From contig JAHQIW010007363.1 in the NCBI GenBank assembly GCA_019055375.1, positions 124,001 to 188,000 on the forward strand: DNA of 64,000 nt, written 5' to 3'. Shown here in pieces: positions 44,677-56,262 of the stretch (the first letter of the stretch is position 1; every line of letters starts with the position of its first letter). Source of the DNA: Parelaphostrongylus tenuis (Eukaryota; Nematoda; Chromadorea; Rhabditida; Metastrongylidae). The translations under genes were made by a program, and so were the position numbers. The notes beneath the pieces are model-generated. The model was not told the DNA's origin. It did not search any database and saw only the letters and a program-made list of their open reading frames with translations.

Positions 44677-44753
44677 GCCGGCAAGTGTCGATAGGACGGT
44701 AGCGTATAGAGCTGCAGCTGTCCCTAGCTCGCTGGTTCGCATCTCGCTTGGCG
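44677..44753 (+). pseudogene. tRNA-like pseudogene, left arm 3
   Basis: GTCGATAGGACGGTAGCGTA and GCTGGTTCGCATCTCGC resemble tRNA D- and T-arms, with a base change in the T-loop. The mirror copy at 47496-47573 keeps GGTTCGAATC. Confidence 0.5.
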
Positions 44754-44919
44754 CATTGCTGAGAAAATACTGCGTAGACACGCCACCAATAATTCATTCC
44801 CAACGCAAGCTACTGGATGGAGGAGCACGCATCTATAAGGCTTTCAATTTCAAAAAAATCATGCGGAATTGGAAGTTCATTAAAGCAGTTTTGTTCACTG
44901 CACGTTAACCCTTCTATAT

Positions 44920-45001
44920 CCGTCGATAGCTCAGTTGGTAGAGCGGGGGACTGTAGAGTTGCAGATATCCTTAGGTCGCTGGTTCGAATCCGGATCGACG
45001 G
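44920..45001 (+). tRNA. tRNA-Tyr (GTA) with intron, slightly decayed
   Basis: The acceptor arms CCGTCGA/TCGACGG pair fully. The D-arm is GCTCAGTTGGTAGAGC. The anticodon loop CTGTAG has anticodon GTA followed by an intron of about 10 nt (AGTTGCAGAT). The T-arm is GCTGGTTCGAATCCGGA. Compared with the mirror copy at 47249-47331 it has a T-stem mismatch (final A for C), weaker anticodon-stem pairs and G instead of A after the acceptor stem. It may therefore be a decaying copy. Confidence 0.75.
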
Positions 45002-45477
45002 GTGTTTTTGAAAAATATGAGCAGACAAGGTACTGATAATTCAATGTCAACACAAGTCACTAATAAACTGAAAGCTCTTATTAGGTGTGTGCTTCTAGAA
45101 AATTAAGCAGTATTAACAGTTCAGAACAGCATTTTTTCTAAATTTTGCGGGAAAATTCTGCCGCACCCGTTGATAGATAACTTATTAAAAAGACGCAAAT
45201 TTAAAACCATCTATTATCTCTGAACTGAAGTTCAAGTACCAACATTTTAAGTCTTTTATTCACTTATTAAAATCCGTAAATGAGTATCTAGTGATGGTCT
45301 TGCGTCTAACTATCCAATAATATTTTAAGTTAAACCCATAATCAACTGTGTAAACGGACCAGCCAATAAACACTATGATTTCTCATCATAATATTATCCC
45401 AGTTGGCAAAGCACAGTTCAGACCGTCTTGCGAAACAAATATTTTTTGAATCGTCTACTTAACGTCTCTCTCCACAG

Positions 45478-45600
45478 CGCTTATGTGAGAGAGTTCTTCG
45501 GAGTTACTGCTCTTTACACTAACGTGTCGAAAAACTCCGCATTGCAAGCCATCAGGGAGCTCTTCATGGAATGCCATGAAGCATTAAACATTTACTGCTG
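45478..45600 (+). pseudogene. Penelope-like reverse transcriptase fragment
   Basis: The plus strand reads VREFFGVTALYTNVSKNSAL and then QAIRELFMECHEALNIYCC to a stop. LYTNVS is the conserved PLE block before the catalytic motif. It is an isolated 41-codon remnant in the loop of inverted repeat 1. Confidence 0.6.
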
Positions 45601-46019
45601 CTAAAAAGTCTCCGAACTTGTGCGAAGATCCTTCTAATCCAATGAAAATGACCGTACATTTATCAATAGGAGCGCCTGAAAAAGAGAATACCGCATCATG
45701 ACGCTGTTGGTACAGACAGCGAACATTTTGTCACCAATGACATTTCCACAGGTACAAAGCAGTGGGGTCTCCGTCGGTATGGAAAATAAGTATTGTGGAG
45801 GAAGCAGCAAGAGGGCAATCATGAATAAATCGAATCATATTCATAATGCCGTTCTGTATTTCTATTCAGTTCAAAGCAAATGGACGAGCTACATTTTTCG
45901 TGGTGAGATGAAATCTCTAAAATAGAAATTCGATGCGAACTTCTTTTGATGAAGAACTCCTCTGCCATACCCTACCATCTTCACCGGAATAACAATACCA
46001 GTAATCGTTTTCGTATATC

Positions 46020-46160
46020 ATACCTTTCATTTCAAGTGTTTTCTTAAGTCCACGCTCACATTTCAACATATATCGTAATTATAATTTGAGCTAACTATCG
46101 GGCTCTATACGTCTGCCCACCACATGACATATTGGCTCAAATAATAATAACGAGATACGT
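46020..46160 (+). repeat. Retrozyme-like remnant (family 1)
   Basis: It carries the reverse-complement CTTAAGTCCACGCTCAC piece, then TATCGGGCTCTATA (ribozyme 3' half, TCGGGC at 46098) and CCACATGACATATTGGCTCA. This is the same junction as at 3425-3530. The catalytic core is absent. Confidence 0.55.
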
Positions 46161-47248
46161 TTTCGTTATTTCATACTGCAATTAGAAAAATTGGGGTTTG
46201 ACACATTTACCTGATCGGACAATATCTCAGCTGATCTTTTGAGAGCTGACGTCATCTATATAAGCCGTATAAAACGCCTAGCATCATATCATAGAAAGAA
46301 CGGGCTACCCAAATAATGGATGACTCTTATGACCGTTTTTTTGCACAAAAAATGACGATCCTCGTAATTGCCACTCAATCACCTTGTTCATTGTGCTTTG
46401 TTAACTACTTAAGAAGATTATCTCAAGACATGTCTCGAAGAACTTTGGCAAAGCCTAACCTATAAATCAATCTGGGCCTTCTAAGGAATTCGCACGTGGC
46501 TACATGTACCACATCTAAAGGCTCTCCAGAGTCGTACATTTCTGCAGAAGATATCACATATACTCAATATTCTTTTCATTTCCCACAGAAATGCATTCAA
46601 CACTGTGGATTCCATCGCCACCCCTTCAGCAATAGTTGGTTAAATAAAGACGATTCTTGTAAAATTAAAATAAATTGCCTGTTGAATTATTGTATAGTGA
46701 CGAAAATGATCTTCAGCGACCACTCATTATTCCAATAGATAAAGGAAGACGAGACAATACCGCCAAAGTTGTTCACGTTGGTTCTGTAATTTCAAAGTTT
46801 CAGTTTCAAAGTTAAAGTTTTACAAGACTGTCTGAACTGTGCTTTGCCAACTGGGATGACATTATGATGAGAAATCATAGTGTTCTATTGGCTGGTCCGT
46901 TTACACAGTTGATTTGGGTTTAACTTGAAATATTGATGGATAATTAGACGCAAGACCATCACTGGATACTCTTTTACGGGTTTCAATAAGTGAATATAAG
47001 ACTTGAGATGTTGGTACTTGAACTTTAATTGAGAGATAATAAATGGTTTCAAATTTGCGTCCTTTTAAGAAGTGATCTATCAACGCATGCGGCAGAATTT
47101 TCGCAAAATTTAGAAAAAATGCTGCTCTGAACTGTTAATACTGCTTAATTTTCTAGAAGCACACACCTAACAAAAGCTTTCAGTTTACAAATGACCAGTG
47201 TTGACAGTGAATTATTAGTGCCTTTTCTGCTCATATTTTTCAAAACCA

Positions 47249-47331
47249 TCCGTCGAGCCGGATTCGAACCAGCGACCTAAGGATAGCTGCAACTCTACAG
47301 TCCTCCGCTCTACCAACTGAGCTATCGACGG
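47249..47331 (-). tRNA. tRNA-Tyr (GTA) with intron
   Basis: On the minus strand the acceptor CCGTCGA/TCGACGG, D-arm GCTCAGTTGGTAGAGC and anticodon stem GAGGA/TCCTT enclose GTA, with an intron of about 10 nt (AGTTGCAGCT) after CTGTAG. The T-arm GCTGGTTCGAATCCGGC is fully paired. The discriminator is A and a TTTT terminator follows within a few bases. All tRNA features are intact, so this is the likely functional tyrosine tRNA of the cluster. It closely follows the nematode tRNA-Tyr consensus as I remember it. Confidence 0.9.
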
Positions 47332-47495
47332 ACATGGAAGGGCTAACGTGCAGTGGACAAAACTGCTTTAATGAACTTCTAATTCCGCATGATTTTTTGA
47401 AATTGAAAACCTTATAGATGCGTGCACCTCCATCCAGTAGCTTGCGTTGGGAATGAATTGCTGGTGGCGTGTCTACGCAGTATTTTCTGAACAAT

Positions 47496-47573
47496 GCGCC
47501 AAGCGAGATTCGAACCAGCGAGCTAGGAACAACTGCAGCTCTATACGCTACCGTCCTATCGACATCTGCTGGC
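47496..47573 (-). pseudogene. tRNA-like pseudogene, right arm 3
   Basis: Mirror of 44677-44753. The minus strand keeps CGCTGGTTCGAATCTCGC but the D-arm reads GGACGGTAGCG, and the acceptor ends pair poorly. Confidence 0.5.
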
Positions 47574-47734
47574 AGACGACAGAGTTTCAGTGCAATGAAC
47601 AAAAATGTTGTTCTAACTGCTATTGCTGCTTACCTTTTGAAATCACGCACTAAGTAATAAATTCTTCATTGCACTAGTGTCTAGTGTTGATAATGAAATT
47701 TGATGCTTTCCCTGCTCATTATCTGCAAAATGCT

Positions 47735-47814
47735 CCATCGAGCCGGATTTGAGCCAGCGACTTAAGGATAGGTGCAACTACAGTCCTCCGCTCTACCAAC
47801 TGACCTATCGACAG
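47735..47814 (-). pseudogene. tRNA-Tyr pseudogene, right arm 2
   Basis: Mirror of 44436-44514. The minus strand keeps GGAGGACTGTAG with anticodon GTA, but the D-arm starts GGTCAG and the T-loop reads GGCTCAAATCC, which removes the B-box consensus. Confidence 0.65.
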
Positions 47815-47971
47815 ATGCGAATGGGCTTTCCGTGTAGTGAAGAAAAACAGTGTTTGATTTGAAGTTGCCATGTAATCATTTCAATTACACATCCAGCAAA
47901 GAATACATGTATTCAGTGATTTGCGTTGTTAATGAAATACTGATGGCCTATTTCGCCATGATTTGTGTGAG

Positions 47972-48053
47972 AATCCCTCCTGCGTGATTCGAACCAGCGG
48001 TCTAAGTATGGTGCAACTCTGCAACCCTCTCCCTTAACAACTGAGCTGTCAAC
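47972..48053 (-). pseudogene. tRNA-Tyr-like pseudogene, right arm 1
   Basis: Mirror of 44197-44277. The minus strand has AGCTCAGTTGTTAAGGGA and GCTGGTTCGAATCACGC. It lacks an anticodon loop of normal form. Confidence 0.5.
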
Positions 48054-49625
48054 TTTTGTGAGAAATCACAGTCATAGAGAAGATCGTCTAGGTAACAGAC
48101 GAGTTTAGCTGCTGCGTGCACCCGTCGTTAAACTGCACGTATTCGTGTTGAAAACCCCAATCTCCAAGCAGATGCTTTATTCAGGAAAAGGTGTGGATCT
48201 ATTTCAAACTACACGGTGGAAGAATTTGCTAAACCACCCAATATCGGTCAAATACCATGTTGACCCGTATTCCTTTTACTCACAAGAATTAATAAAAATG
48301 AATACAGATAAAGTTCCACCCAATAAAACATAACATTTTTCTGATATAAACGTTGTTCTTGTTGAAATCATCCTTATAGAGCCTTTTCAGTTATATCCTA
48401 CCATACATTAATAATAATGTCGCTTCAGAACTTCAGTTTATCTAGCAATGTCCTTTATTTTCATTGCCAAGCTCGACTATAGAAATTTCCGAGGAGGCGC
48501 GACGCCGCCAATGTACAGTAGCTGAGTGGGACGCGACGCCGCCGTCGTGTTACTTTCCAAAAAATTCGTGTAGATTGTAAAGGCACAATGGATGTTTTTC
48601 CAGTATATATACATAAATTTCACAGCTATTGCACGCTAATGTTCAACTGTTTGTGATCATTTCTGGTGTGTTGTTTGATTTATATTAATTTACTGCAACT
48701 CACTTCATGAAATTATGCTGAGGATCATTTTATCTCAGAAGTTTGACGATAAATATACCTGCCGGAATAGTTATATCCGGTATGATCACAGTCATCTTTC
48801 GGACCCATTTAAATATTTTTGTGGCAAGAAATAGAAGGGAACCAAATCGTTTTCTAAATAAATAAGATGTTCAGTAGTCTCTAGTTCCAAATGTAGAACG
48901 TCAAAGAATTAGAGTCCACTCGGTTAGATGAGAAAATACTAAATTATAAAACGAAAGCGTAGAGTTCTTGAAACGGCAGATATAATTATTACTTTTACTT
49001 CTGTTCACCAAACGGACCTATTATGCCAAATTCTCATCACAGTAACCATAAGTGCTAACAAATCTTTATTGTTCAAAAGCAGAAGTTTACTATAGTGAGA
49101 TTTTGTTCAGTTTTGACTAAACAGTATGCTGTTACTTGTCATTAGTTAGTTCTCTAATTTTAAGCGGTTTGTCCATCGTTAATAGCTGATGCTGCTCGCA
49201 GTGATTATCATATCTTCAGGTCGGTGCAACATTCCTTGGCAAGAACACGTTTTGCCAAAGTCGGTGATGTGGTAAAGCACCTGTCTGAGTATTTTGCTTC
49301 AAAAGTGCCACAGTTCCATCATCAAAGCATCGAAAAGTGGTCAGAAATTTGGCGTAAATTATTAACTTTGATAATGTATGCTTCGATATAAAATGTTTCA
49401 TTGTTAATGTTCAATAAAGTATCTGTTTGGAAAGTAAGACGTAGTTGCCAAGTATGAAGGAAGATACAGAGCATAGAGGTTGCAACGTTTTATAATGGTC
49501 AGCTTATAGAAAGACGGAGATCGAAGATCAACTGAAACAATTACCTTGAATCGAAGACTTTCTGGTGGTGTTTTCAAATCGCCTTTTACATTTGTAATTT
49601 TTTGTGCTATCTCAATAAATTAAGT

Positions 49626-49818
49626 ATAAAGGATAAAGGATAAAGCTCTCGGGTTGATCAATTCCTGAGGGATGCGCCATGCATTCGACTTCAATTTTTT
49701 AACATCGTTTGAGGTGATTGAATGCACATCTGGCCTTTACAGTGACTCGCGGTGGCCTCCCGCTGAACCGAGTCAGTGCTGCTTATCTTCCCAGACAACT
49801 CTGAGACCTGGGTACCAA
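49626..49818 (-). repeat. SINE family B, truncated, arm-specific insertion
   Basis: It has the family B tail (AAAGGATAAAGGATAAAGC) and body, but the tRNA head is missing. The corresponding point of the other palindrome arm (near 58640) has no SINE, so this insertion came after the inverted duplication or was lost from the other arm. Confidence 0.75.
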
Positions 49819-50744
49819 CGTCTAAATACGTCTAAAATCTTTATTGAATTCATAAAATCATAACTTTGTTTGTGTGTCCTTGCAACCGATGCAGCGCTTG
49901 TAATAAGTATCGAATGATTGCATGATTTGGATCCCTCTAAAAACAAATCCTATGGGCATCACTTCACAGAACGATATCAGTTGAGCGAAAAGTGATTCTC
50001 GTAAAAACGAAGAGATGATTCAATCAACTTTTTTGATAAACAAACTCGATATCTAAAGTAATTTATGTACTGTGGTCACTATAGTAGAAAATAATCCCTT
50101 AACACTTGCTTTTTGTCTCCTAAACCACATGCGAAATTGGCTGGATTTGAATTTCGATGTATGAAACCGTGTTTATGCAAATCTTCAAATGCCTCCCAAC
50201 ATTTACGTCTACACTCATACTAGTAAATAATGTGAACACCTGGAGACAGATAAATCTTTGCGAAATCTACGATGACACCGATAAGTGTAAGCTCTCGTGT
50301 TTTGTTAGGCCGTGATGCTTTTAGAACGGCAAGACTTTGACCGACCAACTCCACGACGAGAAAAAAGTACGTTTCTTTTTGCCTCGATCGATAATCGAAG
50401 TAAAATGTGACTGTTTTCGTTGACTAGCTACGAGTTTAAATGTTGCAATCTGAAATATGGGACAACACCAATCGTGTTATACTCGAGTGCTTAATTAGTA
50501 CGTTTTCACTACGCCTTACTGGTTGAATATGACTCATCCACAAAAACTCTGAGAAAGTCCTAATTAGAAGTTCCTTAGAGGTCACCGCCAGTTGCGGATA
50601 GGTGACAAGCTTTCTCCAGAATAACTACGACTTGTTAACATAGTTCTCAATATAAACCGTGAGGGTGGGCCGAATTTAACACCTCAGTCCTATTAGTTAT
50701 TGTAGAACACCGATTAATTTATTTATACATGCAATCCGCCATCA

Positions 50745-50880
50745 CATTCGCTGTAAGGAAGGCCACAGCTAGGCTATTCTCGAGATTGCAAGGAGACGCC
50801 CTCAGTCAGTATTCTACTACGTCCAAAAAGACGACAAAAGACGAACTGACTGCTAGAACACTTGGATTTGTAAAGTGAGA
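50745..50880 (+). repeat. SINE family C, partial, in palindrome arm
   Basis: Contains GGCTATTCTCGAGATTGCAA and CAGTATTCTACTACGTCC, shared with 8880-8935. The mirror copy is at 57540-57625 in the other arm, so this insertion predates the inverted duplication. Confidence 0.55.
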
Positions 50881-51284
50881 GACACACTGTGAGACAGATG
50901 AGATAAGCTGTTAAAGTGATCATCAAATTCACCGTTAGGATCTCACTACTTGCAGTCAAATCGCTTCCTTGCCTTCATTTTCCATAAAGCTATTCGAATA
51001 TTTCACGTGTACCTTTGGGTGTTACAAGAGAACTTCGCCTTCACTATATGAATGTTCCTGAATTCTGGCTAAGACGATTCTCTCTGCAGTCTTGAAGCTG
51101 ACCGAGTTATGATGTTCGCTGTTTGATTACAAAAGAGTGTTGAGGAGGAGATGGAGCGGCTGCTTTGCTCAACACTGTGTTCCCATCACGTACCCCTCAA
51201 CAAAATGTTCACTGGAAATGAGGTCGCGTTTGTGCTTCCCTTCTTACAAATAAAAAAAGTATAGCTAATGCGGTGTTTAAGAAG

Positions 51285-52085
51285 GGCAGGCTTGCATGAA
51301 TCGGCTGCGATGATTGAGAAAGCGCCGAATAATCTCAGGCGTCAGCTAGTCCACAATCGCTTGTACGATCGTCTAAGTGACACAAAAAGTGCATAATTTG
51401 TCATAACGGTAAAGACGGTGACTGCATGAGTAAGGGTACAATCTACTCAATCTTTTGCAAGGCGTGCCGGCGAGTACATTGGCGAAAAGGTAGGCCACTC
51501 TACGTCCTTATAAAAGAACACCTAGCCGATGGACGTAGTTCTAGATCAAACATCCCACTAGGTGCACACAGGATACAGTTACAAGGGGAATGTTTTTGTG
51601 GTAGAAGTGAATATTCTTACGCAAAAACTTAAGACCTCGGCGCGCAAAGTCCTTGAGGCGTTTTGGATTCATTCCAAAAGTACCGCTATCAATCGTAAAG
51701 ATGAGCGCCTCCTAATCACCCATGATTTCGCGAAATATCTTGGGTCGATCTTTACGGATCTGAGTCAGGCACACACCTCGTCCGTGTAAGACACAGTGCG
51801 GCTGGTCTATATATTTAGTGGACACCATAACAACAAAACGGTGAGTCAAATCTAGGTGTTTTTTAATGGTTTGAAAATTATCTTAATATTTTCATTTCTT
51901 TTTCCTTTTTTCTTTCTTTCCTTCTCTCTTTTCCTTCTTCTCTGCTTAGGTTACGGAAGTGTTTGACCAAGTTGATGTAGGTTAGTCAGACTCTTTCAGG
52001 TCAGCCTCTGAAGAAGGCAAGACTGCCAAACGTTAGCCACGGATACGGTCTCTATTGTTCTACTTTGTACAAAATAAACTCGTAT
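51285..52085 (+). mobile_element. Penelope-like element 3' part
   Basis: It reads LRRQLVHNRLYDRLSDTKSA, then MSKGTIYSIFCKAC with the GIY-YIG region (a shift before YIGE), then RPLYVLIKEHLADGRSS and NILTQKLKTSARKVLEAFWI. A pyrimidine-rich tract and a 3' tail with the GCCTCTGAAGAAGGCA motif follow. It lies only in the left arm of palindrome 2, so it is a later insertion or was deleted from the right arm. Confidence 0.75.
51426..51789 (+). pseudogene. Penelope-like GIY-YIG endonuclease, frameshifted
   Basis: Frames 51426-51632 and 51562-51789 overlap and together cover the endonuclease and C-terminal tail. The GIY motif is GTIYSIF. The YIG motif (GEYIGE) sits in a shifted frame, and the conserved KEHL follows. 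A frameshift at the YIG position and another near 51600 disable it. Confidence 0.7.
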
Positions 52086-52630
52086 TAAAAACCTCGTGTG
52101 TGCTGAAGCAAAAAAAAACGGAATATTTCACTCATTGCCGAGGTTAAATAATAGTCGGTCTTGGGAATTTCTTCATTCGCTCATCCTCAATGCGGTCGGT
52201 CTAATCATATGAATAGGATGGAATTGTCTCTATGTGTCGAAAAATGGGGAGCAGTCTTGTTTTACAAGATTCTTTCGCATCTCATAGCTGAATAAAACGT
52301 ATTATGCAGTCTGATCATTGATGACTTGTATGACTGCCAGAGAAGAAATCTTTGACGGAATCGATGGCTCGTGTTCCAATCTTCGATCAGTTTTCCGTTG
52401 ATTATTCGACCTACTCGTCACCGTCTTTCTCATAAAGCATTAATCGCACCTTGTCGACGTTACCTTTAAATAGAAGAGATTGAGAATATTTTCAAAATCT
52501 AACTATGACATTACATAAATCAGTGGTGACAAAATGTGTCCTACCGGCCACGCGTCTTTTCGGGGATGTGTCTCAGCCGTGTAACAAACGTCTCTAATGA
52601 TACCGTTTTAGGTTATGATTATGTAAATAT

Positions 52631-52934
52631 AAAAGGATAAAGGATAAAGCTCTCGGCGTTGATCAATCCCTTAGGGATGCGCCATGCATTCGACTTCAAT
52701 TTCTAACTTCGTTTGAGGTGATTGAATGCATATCTGGCCTTTACAATGACTCGCGGTGGGCTCCCGCTGAACCGAGTCAGTGCTGCTTATCCTCCCAGAC
52801 AAGTCTGAGACCTATCTGGTACCAATTTACCGACCCCGGAGGGATGGATGGCTTGGTGGGCCATGAGCGCGAGACCGAACCATTGACCTCGTGTGCGACG
52901 CAGGGCACCTCTAACCACTGCGCCACATGCGCTC
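52631..52934 (-). repeat. tRNA-derived SINE, family B, well kept
   Basis: Full-length, closely matching 5744-6045, with tail AAAGGATAAAGGATAAAGC at the left and the tRNA-like head at the right. It marks the inner end of the left palindrome arm, and its right end runs into a TA-rich microsatellite. Confidence 0.8.
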
Positions 52935-52937
52935 TTT

Positions 52938-53060
52938 TCACTATGTAAATATATATGTATATATATATGCATATATATTTACATTTGCGTGATGTTACGT
53001 TCATCATTATGTTAGAGCAACAGTGGTTCTACATTATATTATATATATATACTCAAGTTG
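52938..53060. repeat. TA-rich microsatellite
   Basis: ATATATATGTATATATATAT-like runs at 52945-52980 and 53035-53050. The 76- and 61-codon frames overlapping here read through SINE and microsatellite and are not genes. Confidence 0.8.
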
Positions 53061-53690
53061 GTAAAAGAGTAATTGTGGCCTGCGTAAGGTTCAAATACAC
53101 TGTTTGATATTTTCATTTTTCTTGCATTGCATTTTGCATTTTAAAATGCAATGCATTTTCAAAATAATGTAGTCATTATATACTTCTTTTATCTCCTAAG
53201 GAACGGCTAAAGAAATCGATGCCGCAGAGCGAAGTTTGCGATATCGTTGTTTTATTAAGGTTTTTCTATCCATTTTGCAGAAATTTTCGGGATTCTTGTA
53301 TTATTTTGATAGTACAGGGTTGTTACAACTCGCTCATATACTATCGATGTGGTTGAATGGCCGATCTAGCACGTTATAAGTGCCGTAACAGAGCCCATGA
53401 AATTCTTGAAATATGTTATCAGATTGTATATTTTTTAAGCGTGGTCCCATAAAACAGTCGAATATAAAAGCTTATTTAATGTCTATTATTATCTACTTTA
53501 TTATTAATTATTATCTACTAGCGATGAGCAACCAACTGTTAATCACGACAATGTCGGATGATGCTGTCACTAGACATGTAGTGATTTGTTATTCCTCTAC
53601 GGTAGAGTGCTTTTTTTTATGTTGCGCGCGCAGCATGACACCTTGGCCGTCGATTCGTTTAATCCTCTAACCTCGAAGTGACCACATGTT
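53060..53690. other. No gene recognised; short hairpin
   Basis: A self-complementary stretch TGCATTTTAAAATGCAATGC lies at about 53135-53155. Otherwise this is unassigned AT-rich spacer inside palindrome 2. Confidence 0.4.
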
Positions 53691-55430
53691 TTAAATGTTT
53701 GGAGACATTACTTACTGGATAAAAGTTTTCTTAAGGCAAACGGCATCCATTCGCAAACTTGAATCTCAGAGATGTCAGCAATATGTTTAATTTGGGAAAA
53801 GACTTTATTACGATGTACCAGCAGGAATAAAATTATGTTTTACACTCAATTTGTTTCATCTGCTCGCCTGGGGATTGGATATAGCCCTTCACCAAAGCTA
53901 TGCCACTCGAGTAGCCCAAATCCTAAAGAATTTGGTAAGGTAACTGTTTTCTATAAAAATATTGCAGAACGCTGTGAGAGTGAAAAGAAGGTCAAATTCC
54001 ACACCTGAGATGTTTCCCCTCCGCTTGGACGCCGTAGGTGGTTTGTTGGAAATTATGGATAAATTTTATATGTCGGGAGTGTTTTTTCGTTACATAAACA
54101 ATAGAATATCACAAATGAAAATTTTACAAAGGTTGTTTTATATAAAGAAGCCTACCTTCCTTCAAAACTTTCATTTTCAGCGTTTTGTGAAGAAATAAAC
54201 AGACTTTTAACCCCTTACTGTGCATTTGAATCTTCTGTCTGGCGGAACGTAGCTTAAAAGCACATTTTCTACAACTAAACACCACTAACAAAAATGTATA
54301 TGGTGGTAATCCTAATAGGTAACTCGATTAAGTGTAGGAAGAGCACTCGTTCATCATTGGATGTGATATAGTACTTCCCATATTAGCAATCTTTTTCATA
54401 AAAAACGTAATTTTCGCTCTCTCCAGACATTTTAGTACTTGTTCGGTGGCTTAAATCTCGAGAGTCTGGAATAAGTATTTTACTTTCTAAAAAGCTTTTA
54501 TATTACGCTGTGACTCTGCAAAGAAGATGTTATCCAACACTTGAACATCTTTTGATGAGGAAAGCTTTTTCTCAAAAAGAAATAATTATCCGGTAGTAGG
54601 AACTTTGGCAAATCGCGAGGATTCCAGTGGTGTACCTGTCTTTTGCAAAAAGTTCTTTTCGCGAGCTGTAGCAACAAGAATAAAACTGTTTTGCACATAT
54701 AAGTGTTTTCCGTTAGGCACGGCTTTTCTCTGTGGATTTAACACACGTTCAATAGCGGAAATCTAAACGATTTCAAGAGTATGCTTGGTATTCGTAAAGA
54801 AATTCCTAAGGCATTATTAGGGCTAGAAGAATATTGGGTTTTACAATGTTTTACACTCGGCGCGCATCGCGCGCCACATGTAAATTGCGCTGCACGATCG
54901 ACACAGCGCCGAGTGTGAAATACTCAGTAATCTTTCAGTTGTAACAGAGCACTAAAACGTCCTTATAGAGCACATCAACTCTGATTAATTGGAAATAAAC
55001 AAATGATATATAAACTTAGATATAGTAAGTTTTCGATGAGGAGGTATCGATTACAGCATGAATAATCAATTTTGATAAATTACTAGAAGTTCTCAATTTT
55101 ATCTACTATCATGACCACTGGGTCGTGTTTAAATCAAGAGAAGGGAAAAGTAAAGATTTTTGTTTGTGATCCCCTTTGTGCAATGCAATAGAATCGACTG
55201 GATGCCAATTCAGTATGATTGCGCAGTATATCAGCTTTTCTTTCTACAGAAGACATGTAAAAGTTAAGCAAAGGTAGAGTAGAGAAATTCATGTTCTACC
55301 AAAGTGATACATCCGAATAATTTTTTGAAAAATTGGACAGTCCTTAATAAAGCAACGAAAATCGCAAAAGTCGCTGAGCGCGCACGATCCTAATAGCCAT
55401 CCCTTATGGGTTAAAATGTATATATTATGA
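53690..55430. repeat. Repeat R, most complete copy
   Basis: It combines the 110-bp motif copies (near 54430, 54745 and 54930), the GC-rich hairpin ACTCGGCGCGC..GCGCCGAGT (54851-54920, with internal GCGCGCATCGCGCGC) and the right end shared with 15465-15880. It lies in the spacer of palindrome 2. No protein is encoded; class unknown. Confidence 0.6.
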
Positions 55431-56204
55431 TCACATTAATTTGAAAATACATTCCATTATCAAACGGTGTATTTGAACCTTGATAGGTCAAAATTACTCT
55501 TTCGCCAACTTAATATATTTATATATTAAGTGTCGGGTGAAAAAGAATGACGAACAAAACGTATCAGAGCGAATAATCTCACTTGACCTAAGGGAATAAT
55601 GTCGAACCACCGTTGCTCGCACATAACGTTGAACGTAAAACATATACATAAATATATATATTTGCATAATCATAGATTATATCGGTATCATTTGAGCCGT
55701 TTGTCACACGGCTAAGACACATTTCCGAAAGGATGCGTGGGTGGTAGGACGCATTTTGTCATTACTGATTTATGTAATGTAACAGTTAGATTTTGGAATT
55801 ATTCTCAATATCCTTTGCTAAAAGTTAGCGTCAAGAAAGTGCGATTAATGCTTTACGAGAAAGACGGTGACGAGTACGTCGATTAACCAACGGAAAACTG
55901 ATCGAAGATTGGAACACAAACCATCGACTCCGTCTAGGATTTCTTCTCTAGCAATCATACAAGTCACCAATGATCAGGTTGTAGAACTCGTTCTATTCAG
56001 CTATGAAATGCGAAACAACTTTGTGGAACAAGATTGCTCCCCTTTTTTCGACGCTCAGAGACATTTCCATCCAATTCATATGATAAGGTCGACCGCACTG
56101 GGGATGAGTGAATGAAAAATGTTATACGAGAAATGTGGAGCATTAAGAAGAGATGAATATTGAAATCAATCCATAATCACTATCATTCACTTGCTATGCC
56201 CTTC

Positions 56205-56262
56205 TCCGGTATAAAAGCAGTTTTGGAATTGCGGAAGAGCATTTTCAGGTGAATCAATGATG
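56205..56262 (+). promoter_or_regulatory. Possible TATA box upstream of kinase-like exon
   Basis: GGTATAAAAGCAG at about 56209 lies about 45 bases before ATGATGAGCGAGGAGGAG. A TTTTCAG acceptor-like stretch (56242-56248) lies just before the ATG and could be a trans-splice site. Function is inferred only from position. Confidence 0.3.

Larger units (their letters stand above)
42870..45436. repeat. Large inverted repeat 1, left arm
   Basis: This 2.57-kb arm is the reverse complement, with scattered differences, of 46824-49316. Outer ends pair GCTTTATCACATCACCGACT (near 42905) with AGTCGGTGATGTGGTAAAGC (near 49260). Inner ends pair CAGTTGGCAAAGCACAGTTC (near 45400) with GAACTGTGCTTTGCCAACTG (near 46835). 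A third, partial copy in the same orientation is at 58930-60023. It holds four tRNA-Tyr-like sequences. Confidence 0.9.
46824..49316. repeat. Large inverted repeat 1, right arm
   Basis: Reverse complement of 42870-45436, separated from it by a loop of about 1.4 kb that holds a PLE scrap and a retrozyme scrap. Its outer part (48206-49316) also pairs with 58930-60023, where it forms part of the second palindrome. Confidence 0.9.
48206..52640. repeat. Large palindrome 2, left arm
   Basis: Pairs as reverse complement with 55655-60023 in three blocks: 48206-49625 with 58670-60023, 49820-51190 with 57180-58650, and 52170-52640 with 55655-56120. The unmatched pieces are a SINE (49626-49818) and a PLE tail (about 51285-52085) in this arm, and about 1.06 kb including a kinase pseudogene in the other arm. 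The spacer is about 3 kb. Confidence 0.85.

Noticed and set aside
46740..46790. RTE-like peptide EDETIPPKLFT
   Set aside because: Only about 11 residues similar to the RTE block GDTISPKLFT; it could be chance.
48145..48333. 62-codon frame similar to frames at 43946 and 59868
   Set aside because: The similarity follows from the three copies of the inverted repeat arm. The frame changes between copies without sign of protein selection.
52777..53007. Minus-strand frames over 52777-53007
   Set aside because: They read through a SINE and a TA microsatellite.
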